A stretch of DNA of 40,682 nt from Christensenella sp. UBA2853 (lineage in GTDB: Bacteria > Bacillota > Clostridia > Christensenellales > Aristaeellaceae), in the NCBI GenBank assembly GCA_002350845.1, contig DEFL01000055.1, forward strand, positions 1-40,682. Direction: 5' to 3'. Positions 1 to 8,024 of the stretch are shown one piece after another. Both the position numbers and the translations under genes were made by a program. The notes below the pieces were generated by a model. That model was not told the DNA's origin and searched no databases. It saw nothing but the letters and a program-made list of their open reading frames with translations. Numbering within the stretch: position 1 is the stretch's first letter; the number at the start of each line of letters is the position of its first letter.

Positions 1-19
1 GAGGTCACTTCATATTATC

Positions 20-907
20 TCATGCCATTCTTGTGCAGGTGACGCCCTGGGGCACATGGGTGTCATCGACCGTGACCACATAATCGTTGTAGGATCTCGG
101 GGCAGCGACATCCTTCTTTTTCTCTGCCTTGACCAGCTCAAACAGCTTGTGAGATGAGGCGCATCCCAATTCGGAATCATGCTTGAAGACAACCAGCTCC
201 CGCACTGTCATTTTCCCCCTGGCGGCAGAGTGGTCATACTCGAACATATTCAGGATTGCCTGCCAGAGCAGTTGGAGGTCCTCTTCAGAGAAACCCGTGA
301 CTTTGCGAGCCAGGTTGGCAGACACAAATCCTTCGCATCGATAGAGCGCATAAGGCACGATGTATTTGCGACCCATCTCTGTGCCTTTTTTATCAGCATC
401 AGCTTCCGTGGTGATAGCAACGCGGGTAATGGTGATTTCCTGTGGCAGAATTGGGTCCACGCTTCTGGCGAAGCCCAGCTGCACCGGCCCCCGCACCTGA
501 CCGCAGTTAAGTGCACCCTTTGTGAAAGTCGTCATGACAGCGCCAAAGGTTCGAATATCGTAGAAATTGCTACACATGAAGTTCCGGATCTTTTCGTCCA
601 GATTTTCGTTTTTCTTCTTTTCATCCTTGAGTTTTTCCGGATCCACGCCAACGTAATCGCAGGCTTCTCTGTCGCTGCGGTTCAGCGGTACACCGTCCTT
701 GATGTAGATGCGGTAGCCTGGAGCATCTTCTTTCACCGTCTCCATATAATTGCGGATCTTGCGCTTAAGGCATACGTCAGTTACCAGACCGTAACCAGAC
801 TCAGGGTCAATGCGGGGCATATTGCCGGCATCGGGATCACCGTTGGGGTTGCCGTTTTCCACGTCGAAAAGGATCACGAATTCATAGCGGTTTCGAATGG
901 CTGTCAT
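20..907 (-). CDS. cas7c: CRISPR-associated protein Cas7, subtype I-C (Csd2)
   Basis: Backbone subunit of the subtype I-C Cascade complex, which coats the crRNA spacer during target search. The 295-residue protein opens with the family-typical stretch RYEFVILFDVENGNPNGDPD, followed by PRIDPESGYGLVTDVCLKRK, both diagnostic of Csd2; length fits the family. I chose the ATG at 907 rather than an upstream in-frame codon because GAAGGAGG sits at ideal distance before it. It begins 1 nt after the csd1 stop, so the two are translationally linked. It is the last complete gene of the cas operon in view; cas4, cas1 and cas2 would be expected to follow beyond coordinate 1. The only in-frame candidate start for such a gene inside the window is a weak GTG at 8, which I do not call. 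Confidence 0.96.
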   Translation of the reverse strand: MTAIRNRYEFVILFDVENGNPNGDPDAGNMPRIDPESGYGLVTDVCLKRKIRNYMETVKEDAPGYRIYIKDGVPLNRSDREACDYVGVDPEKLKDEKKKNENLDEKIRNFMCSNFYDIRTFGAVMTTFTKGALNCGQVRGPVQLGFARSVDPILPQEITITRVAITTEADADKKGTEMGRKYIVPYALYRCEGFVSANLARKVTGFSEEDLQLLWQAILNMFEYDHSAARGKMTVRELVVFKHDSELGCASSHKLFELVKAEKKKDVAAPRSYNDYVVTVDDTHVPQGVTCTRMA

Positions 908-908
908 G

Positions 909-2627
909 TTATTTTTCCTCCTTCTTTTCATAACGCTTCTGGGTCTGATGATAGTAGCCGAGATTGAATGAGCCCTGCTGCGGCAGATTCATCCGGGTGG
1001 GATACTCGTCGCCAAGCACAGCGGTCAGCGCTATGATCTGCTTCTCGTACCAGATTCTTCGGCCGGTGCTCAGTTTCCGCAAATGCTTCTGGCAAAGATT
1101 GTCCAGCAGCGGGAAAATCGTGGCGGGAGTTGATGCCGCCGAGTTGAAATACTTGTCCTTAATTGTAGAGTTAATCCCTGGATTAGCATCTGACTGCACC
1201 GCCTCATAGACGGAGAACAGTCTGCCCAGCGTATAAGCCGGGTTTGTGCTCGCCTCGTTTAATGCCACCGTCAATACCTCCTTTGGGCAGTCTGGATTCG
1301 AATTTCGCAGATAGTATGCTTTGATAATTGCTGCCTTGCCGCGGTTGATATCCCGTTCTGCTCTGATGCGCATCATGGTTTGCTCCAGAAGCATTGCCGG
1401 ATACAGTCCTCCGGTGAAGATGGCACGAGCCACCGCACCGGCCATGATGGGACTTGGACTTTTGTCCCTGGAATTCTGGTTTACTGTTTCCCTCAGCATC
1501 GCCCACAGGGGTATTGTTTCATATTTGTCATAGGAAGGACGGACAATCTCCATGCGTTCGTGGTGCTCATTCACGTTCTTCATCAGATGACCGAAACTGT
1601 CCCGGAAGAAGAAGCGGACGGAAAGCCTGGCAGCATTTGGTGCAAGTCCCAGGATATAAAATGTCCTGTCAGGATCCAGATTCTGCTCGGGCACCCGCAT
1701 TCCGTTGGCAAGACGCCGAACAGTTTCGCGCAGATCATTTTCGTCCAGTCTGTCCTGCTTCTGACCAAAGAGGGCTGCAAAAGTGAAAGCCTGATACTGA
1801 GGTTCTGCATTTTCTGCCCAGCATACAACCGTGGTGTCCCCGATCTTTTGCACGTTTTCCCGGTCTGCCAGCAGATGATTGAGGGCAGCCGTGTAAGCGA
1901 AGGCGGCATAGCGCCCGACAGGCGCGTTGAAACTCTGTTCCTGCCCATAAGAGCAAAATGCCGGGGCATTAAATGAGACGATGGCTGCACCGCTGGACTG
2001 GGCACCGTCTACCCCCTTGATGGACGGATGTACAACAGCAATCTGGTCCTCATGCCCTGTCACCAGGCATTGCTGTGTGTCTCCTTCTGCCTTATCGTAG
2101 TAAGCCTGCCATGCATGCCGGATTGCTTCATCCTCATGGGGGAAAGCGCCATCGATGCGGAACATCAGGTTCCCGCCCGCGGTCATTGCTTCGAAATCGT
2201 TCTGCAGTGCCGGATGCGTCCTGGCATTGGCAGGGTTCCAGGTATCAAAGAAGTGCAGGATTGCTGCAGCTGCCGTACTGTTTACCCCATCCAGGACAGT
2301 ATGGTGGCGTTCCTTGCAGGCGAAAAAGCATTGTCGGCTTCTATCCGGCTTGCTCTTGGCGTCAACCCCCAGCAGATAGCTGGAATTGTCCCACAGAAAG
2401 TTAGAATCGATGCCGACGGTTCTTTTCACTGGAGCCGGAAGATCAAACTGCCGGGGTTGAGGCTTTTTGCCACCCGTCTCTTCCAGTAGGGGGATCACCT
2501 GTACTAATTCTCCATCCGTGTTGAGGCACAGAGCATAGCTGATCCTGGATTTTGCCCAGCCAGGACGCGCAATTTTTCCCTGGTCGGCCAATGTTTCATA
2601 GTACCTGGTCAGTGCCTGCAGGATCAT
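909..2627 (-). CDS. cas8c: CRISPR-associated protein Cas8c, subtype I-C (Csd1)
   Basis: Large subunit of the I-C effector complex; in this family it takes part in PAM recognition and target-strand opening, and an internal start in some homologues yields the small subunit Cas11c. The 572-residue protein begins MILQALTRYYETLADQGKIA and contains VDAKSKPDRSRQCF and GVDGAQSSGAAIVSFNAPAF, a pattern I associate with Csd1. Length is normal for the family. Its ATG overlaps the cas5 stop in an ATGA arrangement, and its stop lies 1 nt before the csd2 start, giving tight coupling in a cas3-cas5-cas8c-cas7 order that is canonical for I-C. I did not find a clear internal Shine-Dalgarno that would prove an independent Cas11c product. 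Confidence 0.95.
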   Translation of the reverse strand: MILQALTRYYETLADQGKIARPGWAKSRISYALCLNTDGELVQVIPLLEETGGKKPQPRQFDLPAPVKRTVGIDSNFLWDNSSYLLGVDAKSKPDRSRQCFFACKERHHTVLDGVNSTAAAAILHFFDTWNPANARTHPALQNDFEAMTAGGNLMFRIDGAFPHEDEAIRHAWQAYYDKAEGDTQQCLVTGHEDQIAVVHPSIKGVDGAQSSGAAIVSFNAPAFCSYGQEQSFNAPVGRYAAFAYTAALNHLLADRENVQKIGDTTVVCWAENAEPQYQAFTFAALFGQKQDRLDENDLRETVRRLANGMRVPEQNLDPDRTFYILGLAPNAARLSVRFFFRDSFGHLMKNVNEHHERMEIVRPSYDKYETIPLWAMLRETVNQNSRDKSPSPIMAGAVARAIFTGGLYPAMLLEQTMMRIRAERDINRGKAAIIKAYYLRNSNPDCPKEVLTVALNEASTNPAYTLGRLFSVYEAVQSDANPGINSTIKDKYFNSAASTPATIFPLLDNLCQKHLRKLSTGRRIWYEKQIIALTAVLGDEYPTRMNLPQQGSFNLGYYHQTQKRYEKKEEK

Positions 2628-3283
2628 CCCATCACCCCCTCAGCGGCAGGCGGCACATCAATGAAGCCATCATGCATCACTGCCCGGAAAAACCTTGGAC
2701 GAATATCCGCCGGATTCGAGTAATCCATGTCCAGCAGCATCCATCCCAGGTCCTTTTCACCCTTCAGCTCTTCAGGACACGCAGGCCGCTGCGTGCACAG
2801 CTGAAAGAAGGCAGAGAACTCACGGGTGCCGAAGCATGGCTGATGGTAAAACTGTCCTTTCTCGATGCGCCGGCGGGTCATCTCCTGAAATTTGCCTTCA
2901 TTGTCCCCGGGAGATGCCTTGTCTGTCATTTCAAAATGCGCATCGATGATGTATCGCACATCCTTGAGTACCATCGCCGCACGCTGCTGGATACTCTCAG
3001 GCGTCGCCAGATACAGCTCTCCTGATTTTCCCTCCATGACAGACCTGACCTTCCGGGCCGAGATGACATCCCTGACTTCGTTCCTTCGGATGTTGGTAAA
3101 GCGGATGGGGCTGCATACCTGAATACGGTCAATGTGCCATCGCATGCCGGGATGCCACATGATGGCCTCAATCAGGCCCCGGGCTGCAGAAGGCGTTATG
3201 ATATCATAGCTGACACGTTCCACCTTCATCTCCGGTCGGCTGAAGCAGGCATAGTCCCCCCATACTTCCAGGGAAATCGACAA
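2624..3283 (-). CDS. cas5c: CRISPR-associated protein Cas5, subtype I-C (Cas5c/Cas5d)
   Basis: In subtype I-C there is no Cas6; Cas5 is the endoribonuclease that cleaves the repeat in pre-crRNA and stays on the 5' handle. The protein reads SISLEVWGDYACFSRPEMKV and then ERVSYDIITPSAARGLIEAI, the hallmark N-terminus of Cas5c. An open frame extends upstream to 3325, overlapping cas3. I prefer the TTG at 3283 because AAAGGAG lies 9 nt before it and because homologues start a few residues before LEVWGDYACF. That gives 219 residues and leaves a 26-nt gap after cas3. The use of TTG is unusual in this window but well supported by the SD. The 3' end overlaps csd1 by 4 nt. Confidence 0.95.
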   Translation of the reverse strand: MSISLEVWGDYACFSRPEMKVERVSYDIITPSAARGLIEAIMWHPGMRWHIDRIQVCSPIRFTNIRRNEVRDVISARKVRSVMEGKSGELYLATPESIQQRAAMVLKDVRYIIDAHFEMTDKASPGDNEGKFQEMTRRRIEKGQFYHQPCFGTREFSAFFQLCTQRPACPEELKGEKDLGWMLLDMDYSNPADIRPRFFRAVMHDGFIDVPPAAEGVMG

Positions 3284-3309
3284 GTGAACACACTCCTTTC
3301 TTTGATCGA

Positions 3310-5442
3310 TTATATGAACAGACAATCAGAAGCCTTGTCAGATACAACCAATCCCATGGTTTTATGGTAAAGGGACACATCAGTCAGAACTGCACTGTCG
3401 TCATCCAACAATTCCAGAGCCCCCTGCGCTTTCAGTATTTCGAAAGTGTTGTCGTATACATTCACAGCATACCTTCCCAACTGCCTAAACAAGGTGCGCG
3501 AACGTTCTCCGGATCTCAACCGCTGCACAAGGGATGCTCCGTCTCCTATGGGGATATACACGGTGTGGGCATTGTCCTCAATCAGATGGAATCTCTCAGC
3601 AACCGTTTTGAACGGAAGCACACAGCCGCTCTTCCGGGAAAGCGCATCAATGATCCCTGCCTGATCCATTTTGTCGGATGCCAATGACCGGTATGCCCGA
3701 AAATATCGGCTGATGGTCTCAGGGTCAGATAGATCAGCCCCTGATCCCAAGGTCTCCCTGGTCGCTCCGATATTCACCTTCAGCATCAGCGGCGGTGTGG
3801 ATACCCCTTCGAAAACCGTGACCACGCTGGCCTCTGCCGGCCTCCGGTTCTCCCGATTGCACCGTCCTGCAGCCTGCAGGATGGAATCCAGCCCTGCCAG
3901 CTCTCGGTAGACTGCAGGAAAGTCAACGTCCACACCGGCTTCAATCAGCGATGTGGAGATCACCCTGCAAGGCAGACCGTTTCCAAGGCGTTCACGAATT
4001 TCAGCCAGCACCTGCAGCCGATGCCAGGGAACCATGAGCGTGGAGAGATGATAACTGCCTTCTGAAGGGATCTTCCCGTAGATCGCCTGAGCAGATTTTC
4101 TGCTGTTCACGATACACAGCACCTGTGGCAGCTGCGATAGTCGGTCTGCCAGCCCATCCGCGTCGATGATGCCGATATGCTCGAACCGCACCCTGCGGAA
4201 CCGCTCAAACATTTTCGGGATATCATGACAGATCTCCCTGGGCATGTACGCAGGAGCATATTCCCTGAATAGATCATTCAGTACAGGTTGTGTTGCTGTG
4301 CAAAGCACCGCAGTCGCCCGGAAACGTTCCACCAGTTTGGCAATGGCGGCAACGCAGGGCCGCAGTTGAGCAACAGGCAGCATCTGTGCCTCATCAAAGA
4401 TGATGACGCTGTTGGCAATACTGTGCAGCTTCCGGCATTTCGATGGGCGATTCGCATACATGGATTCGAAGAACTGCACCGCCGTTGTGACGATGATCGG
4501 TGCGGCCCAGTTTTCCACTGCCCGGGCATTTCCATACTGATGCTCCGGTCCATCCTCCCGGATGTCCAGATTGGCATTGCTGTGATGCTCGACCACATTC
4601 TTCTCCCCAAAAATGCCACGGAAAACATCCGCAGTCTGTTCAATGATTGAGGTATATGGGATGACATAGATCACCCGATCCATATGATGCTTTACACCGT
4701 GCTGCAGTGCAAAAGCCATGGAGGAGATGGTTTTCCCGCCGCCAGTGGGAACGGTCAGTGTATACAGCCCCCGCGGCGCTGCTCCGGCATCCATGCAGGA
4801 TTGCAGGATCTCACAGCGCATCTCGTTCAGATCGTTCTTTGGCGGGAACCAGGGTTCTGTATACCGGTTCAGCTGCAACAGCAGGCTGGACAGAGAGTCC
4901 TCCTGTCCTCTGGCAATCGGCTCTTTGGCCATAAACTGCTCTGTATCCAGGTAGTCTGCGTCCACCAGGCATGAATACAGCATTCGGATCAGATAGGAAT
5001 CCGTAAGCGGATCCTGACCATACGGGTCCGGATGTGGTACGGTTTGTATGGAAAACGGGACCTCATAGGATGGAATATCTCCTCGATTTGCCTTGCGAAG
5101 ACGGCCATACAGTGTGGGATCTCCAGCCATATCCTGATTCAGGCTTCCGACATCCGGCATGCCGCTGTGATGCCCTGCCACACAACATGCTGCCCAGAGC
5201 GCATCCCGCTTTGCGCACTCCAATGCACCGGCCGTAGAATGATTGACCACAGGTCCTCCAAGCAGCCGCTTCTGAAAGGCATCCGAACATTTCCCAATGT
5301 CGTGCATAAGGCCGATGAATTCGCCTGCTTCCTTCATGCAGAACGATGAAGCAAAAGTCCCGCACATGGCAGCGGTATTCCTGAGATGATCGTCTACGGT
5401 TTGCTGCCGTCCATCCGCAGACAGATGTGCGTAATAGGTCAT
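3310..5442 (-). CDS. cas3: CRISPR-associated helicase-nuclease Cas3, subtype I-C
   Basis: Cas3 is recruited to Cascade-bound targets and degrades the DNA by coupled HD-nuclease and SF2-helicase activity. The 710-residue protein has an N-terminal HD domain (H20, LMHDIGK with H47-D48, then GHHSG near residue 91). A helicase core follows: Walker A PTGGGKT at about 232-238, Walker B/motif II FDEAQ at about 349-353, a TSLIEAGVDVDFP motif and the QAAGRCNREN arginine-finger motif. All key residues are present and length is normal, so it looks functional. A TTG lies one codon upstream, but the ATG at 5442 has GGAGG 9 nt before it. It is the first gene of the cas operon; transcription would start in the gap to its right. 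Confidence 0.96.
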   Translation of the reverse strand: MTYYAHLSADGRQQTVDDHLRNTAAMCGTFASSFCMKEAGEFIGLMHDIGKCSDAFQKRLLGGPVVNHSTAGALECAKRDALWAACCVAGHHSGMPDVGSLNQDMAGDPTLYGRLRKANRGDIPSYEVPFSIQTVPHPDPYGQDPLTDSYLIRMLYSCLVDADYLDTEQFMAKEPIARGQEDSLSSLLLQLNRYTEPWFPPKNDLNEMRCEILQSCMDAGAAPRGLYTLTVPTGGGKTISSMAFALQHGVKHHMDRVIYVIPYTSIIEQTADVFRGIFGEKNVVEHHSNANLDIREDGPEHQYGNARAVENWAAPIIVTTAVQFFESMYANRPSKCRKLHSIANSVIIFDEAQMLPVAQLRPCVAAIAKLVERFRATAVLCTATQPVLNDLFREYAPAYMPREICHDIPKMFERFRRVRFEHIGIIDADGLADRLSQLPQVLCIVNSRKSAQAIYGKIPSEGSYHLSTLMVPWHRLQVLAEIRERLGNGLPCRVISTSLIEAGVDVDFPAVYRELAGLDSILQAAGRCNRENRRPAEASVVTVFEGVSTPPLMLKVNIGATRETLGSGADLSDPETISRYFRAYRSLASDKMDQAGIIDALSRKSGCVLPFKTVAERFHLIEDNAHTVYIPIGDGASLVQRLRSGERSRTLFRQLGRYAVNVYDNTFEILKAQGALELLDDDSAVLTDVSLYHKTMGLVVSDKASDCLFI

Positions 5443-5667
5443 CAAGGCATTCCTCCCCCCGGGCCGTCCAAAAAAACCTTTGTTTCAACGATTTTGCAGA
5501 GATATGAAATCAAAAAACTGCATTATCGCATTCAGAGGCAAATGCAGGTGCAAGCATTTTCCATTGGACAAGCGCGATCTGCTGCTTGAAGTATGTTCCG
5601 CCTCTCCAGGCGTTATGAGTTTTAACACATTGTATCTCATTTCCCCTTTGATTTCAAGGCATAAAAC

Positions 5668-5699
5668 AAAGACCAATACATATGATTGTATTGGTCTTT
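5668..5699. terminator. Perfect 13-bp hairpin, likely intrinsic terminator
   Basis: The arms AAAGACCAATACA and TGTATTGGTCTTT are exact reverse complements around a 6-nt loop (tatgat), with A's before and T's after. The symmetry would allow termination in both directions. No gene is evident immediately upstream on either strand, so its role is unclear; it may insulate the cas operon from readthrough. Confidence 0.5.
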
Positions 5700-5953
5700 T
5701 ACAGGAGACATCATTGTTCCCTCGTTTTATGTTGATGGGACCTTTTGTTTCTTGTTATGATATGCTCCTTCGCCATGGTTTCATTCCTTCCAGGGGACAG
5801 CGGATCCTCTCTTCGCGCCAGTATGGTTCCCTTTCATTTGCAATGTTCTGACGCCTTTCTGTTCTGCCTCAGTCATAGGCATTCATTTGTTTTTTTCAGA
5901 AGGCACCTTCGCGAAAATCATTTCCAGTTTCAGCGGACAGCATGGATTTTGCC

Positions 5954-6033
5954 TGAACAGAATGAACAATAGCACGCAAAATGAACAATAGATGAACATC
6001 TGAAACTATACTGTTCAAACGATTGTTCATTTT
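5954..6033. repeat. Cluster of GAACA direct and inverted repeats, operator-like
   Basis: AATGAACAATAG occurs exactly twice (5961-5972 and 5980-5991; period 19 bp) and ATGAACAT follows at 5992. An inverted arm ATTGTTCATTTT at 6022-6033 exactly complements AAAATGAACAAT at 5978-5989. TGAACAG (5954) also pairs with CTGTTCA (6011). This density of half-sites in a non-coding gap suggests protein binding sites, but no cognate regulator gene is adjacent. Confidence 0.45.
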
Positions 6034-6274
6034 TCACACAGACATCCTGCTTTGTTGAAAGCTGATGTCGCTGACACATGATCTTTCCTGCATACAGCAC
6101 GGACTGACAATCAGTCATCTCTGCAGCAAATCGGACAGTCCTCCGGGTATGCTCTGCGTGGATTCGTATGGAGCAAATGATATCTTCAGCCCGGCGGCAT
6201 GCACCATTCATCTGTTGAAGTTCAGAGTGTCACATTCCTCCCGATCCGTTCCGGAAGGTCATTTCCCAAATCAC

Positions 6275-6313
6275 AGAAGCGGCCCGGCTGAACGAATCAG
6301 CCGGGCCGCTTCT
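6275..6313 (-). terminator. Hairpin downstream of aspA, probable terminator
   Basis: A 17-bp perfect GC-rich stem (arms starting AGAAGCGGCCCGG and ending CCGGGCCGCTTCT) with a 5-nt loop lies 19 bp beyond the aspA stop. The T-tract on the minus strand is weak, so it may act partly as an mRNA-stabilising structure. Confidence 0.65.
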
Positions 6314-6331
6314 TCTGCGCTTTGATTCCCT

Positions 6332-7777
6332 TTACTTCTCTTTAATTTTGTTCTTGTCCACTCGCCCGGGGCCGGTGAGCACAAACGGATCCAGCAGCCG
6401 GTCAAGCTGGGCTTCCGTCAGCAGTCCCCTTTCCACCAGCAGTTCCCGGAGCGGACGCCCGCTCTTCATGGCCTCCTTGGCGATCTCTGCGCACTTTTCA
6501 TATCCGATATACGGGCTGAGCGCCGTGATGACGCTCACGCTTCTGTCCACCATGGAGCGGCACCGCGCCTCATTCACCGTAATCCCCTCAATGCAGTTGT
6601 GCACAAAGGTATTCACGGCAAAACCGAGGGTGTCGATGGACTGGAAGAGACAGTAGAACACAATGGGTTCAAAGGCATTGAGTTCGAGCTGTCCGGCTTC
6701 CGCGGCCATGGTGATCGTCACGTCGTTGCCGATGATATTAAACGCCACCTGGTTGACCACTTCCGGGATGACCGGGTTGATCTTGCCGGGCATGATGGAG
6801 GACCCGGCCTGGCGCGCCGGCAGGTTGATCTCCCCAAATCCGCAGTACGGACCCGACGAGAGCAGCCGCAGGTCATTGGCGATCTTGGAGAGCGTCACCG
6901 CGCAGGCTTTCACCGCGCCGGAAACGGCCACAAAGGCGTCCAGGTTCTGGGTCGCGTCAATGAGGTCGTAGGCCTGCACAAGGCCGAGGCCTGTTATGCT
7001 CTCCAGTGTCGGCACGACTCTCTGCACATACTGGAGGTTGGCGTTGAGGCTTGTTCCGATGGCCGTGCCGCCCAGGTTCAGGCTGCGCATCTCATCCTTC
7101 GCCTTGTCCATGCGGTTGACGTCGCGCATGATGGCGCTGGCATAGGCCTTGAATTCCTGACCCAGGCGGATCGGGACAGCGTCCTGCATCTGCGTGCGGC
7201 CCATCTTGATGACCGAATCGAACTCCGCGCCCTTCTGCATGAGTGCTTCATGCAGGTCCATGAGCTCGCGCCGCGTGTGATCCAGCAGCTTCAGCGCCGT
7301 CAGTTTGCCGGCAGTCGGAATCACGTCATTGGTGGACTGTCCGCAGTTCACGTCATCGTTGGGATTGACGATGTCGTAATCGCCCTTTTTCCCTCCGAGC
7401 AGCTCAATGGCGCGGTTGGCGATGACTTCATTGGCATTCATGTTGAGGGACGTTCCGGCGCCGCCCTGGATGGGCTCGACGATAAACTGATCGTGCAGTC
7501 GTCCCCCGAGGATTTCATCGCAGGCACGGACAATGGCCTCGGTCTTTTTCTTGTCGAGGATGCCGCACTCGTTGTTGGTGATGGCACAGGCTTTCTTGAT
7601 CTGTGCAAGGCTGTTGATGATCTCATTGTGCATGCTCAGGCCTGTGATCCGGAAATTCTCATAGGCGCGGGCAGTCTGGATGCCATAGTAGGCATCCATG
7701 GGAACCTGTTTGGAACCAATCGAATCCGTCTCGGTGCGGAATGTTTCTGCCGGACGGTTTTCCTGCTTCAGTGACAC
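6332..7777 (-). CDS. aspA: Aspartate ammonia-lyase (aspartase)
   Basis: Converts L-aspartate reversibly to fumarate and ammonia; a homotetrameric cytosolic enzyme of the fumarase/aspartase superfamily. Diagnostic features include QGGAGTSLNMNANEVIANRA, DDVNCGQSTNDVIPTA, GRTQMQDAVPIRLGQEF and the superfamily signature GSSIMPGKINP that carries the catalytic serine loop. The QGGAGTS block and overall fit favour aspartase over class II fumarase, although the two are close paralogues. The frame is open to 7840, but GTG at 7777 has AAAGGAG 8 nt upstream and gives 481 residues, near the usual 470-480. It stands alone between two terminator-like hairpins. In an anaerobe it could serve aspartate catabolism or supply fumarate for respiration. 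Confidence 0.9.
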   Translation of the reverse strand: MSLKQENRPAETFRTETDSIGSKQVPMDAYYGIQTARAYENFRITGLSMHNEIINSLAQIKKACAITNNECGILDKKKTEAIVRACDEILGGRLHDQFIVEPIQGGAGTSLNMNANEVIANRAIELLGGKKGDYDIVNPNDDVNCGQSTNDVIPTAGKLTALKLLDHTRRELMDLHEALMQKGAEFDSVIKMGRTQMQDAVPIRLGQEFKAYASAIMRDVNRMDKAKDEMRSLNLGGTAIGTSLNANLQYVQRVVPTLESITGLGLVQAYDLIDATQNLDAFVAVSGAVKACAVTLSKIANDLRLLSSGPYCGFGEINLPARQAGSSIMPGKINPVIPEVVNQVAFNIIGNDVTITMAAEAGQLELNAFEPIVFYCLFQSIDTLGFAVNTFVHNCIEGITVNEARCRSMVDRSVSVITALSPYIGYEKCAEIAKEAMKSGRPLRELLVERGLLTEAQLDRLLDPFVLTGPGRVDKNKIKEK

Positions 7778-7971
7778 GTTGTATTCTCCTTTATCTGCAC
7801 TGCATTTTCTTCGAAAACAAGCTCCGAAAAAAAGATGCATGCCGTCTTTTCAGGATAGATATTCAACGTGCATCCTTTGATTCCTCTCAGGATTGTTTTT
7901 TTGATGTTTTTTACCCGGATTGACGCTCCCCCGATCGTCACAGACCGCAGGGAGGAAACAAAAGCGGACGC

Positions 7972-8003
7972 AAAAAACGCAGGGCCTCAAAGGTAAGGCT
8001 CTG
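7972..8003 (-). terminator. Intrinsic terminator of the tldD-tldE operon
   Basis: On the minus strand an imperfect stem CAGAGCCT/AGGCCCTG is followed after two bases by a run of six T's. It begins about 20 bp after the tldE stop. Confidence 0.6.
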
Positions 8004-8024
8004 TGTTTTGCTGACTGCATCTGC

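Larger units (their letters stand above)
5443..6331. other. 889-bp gap without a convincing gene
   Basis: The space between cas3 and aspA contains no ORF with a credible ribosome binding site or recognisable product. It must hold the promoter of the cas operon on the minus strand. A TGCGATAAT extended -10-like element at about 5522-5530 (minus strand) is the best candidate I can see, but no well-spaced -35 accompanies it. The gap also holds a perfect hairpin at 5668-5699, a cluster of GAACA repeats at 5954-6033 and the aspA terminator hairpin at 6275-6313. No CRISPR repeats were recognised here. Confidence 0.6.

Noticed and set aside
5443..6331. Possible CRISPR array of the I-C system upstream of cas3
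   Set aside because: No regularly spaced repeats of 30-37 bp are present; the GAACA cluster has 12-bp units with irregular spacing.
6599..7774. A 391-codon plus-strand frame opposite aspA
   Set aside because: Antisense shadow; aspartase signature on the other strand is unambiguous.
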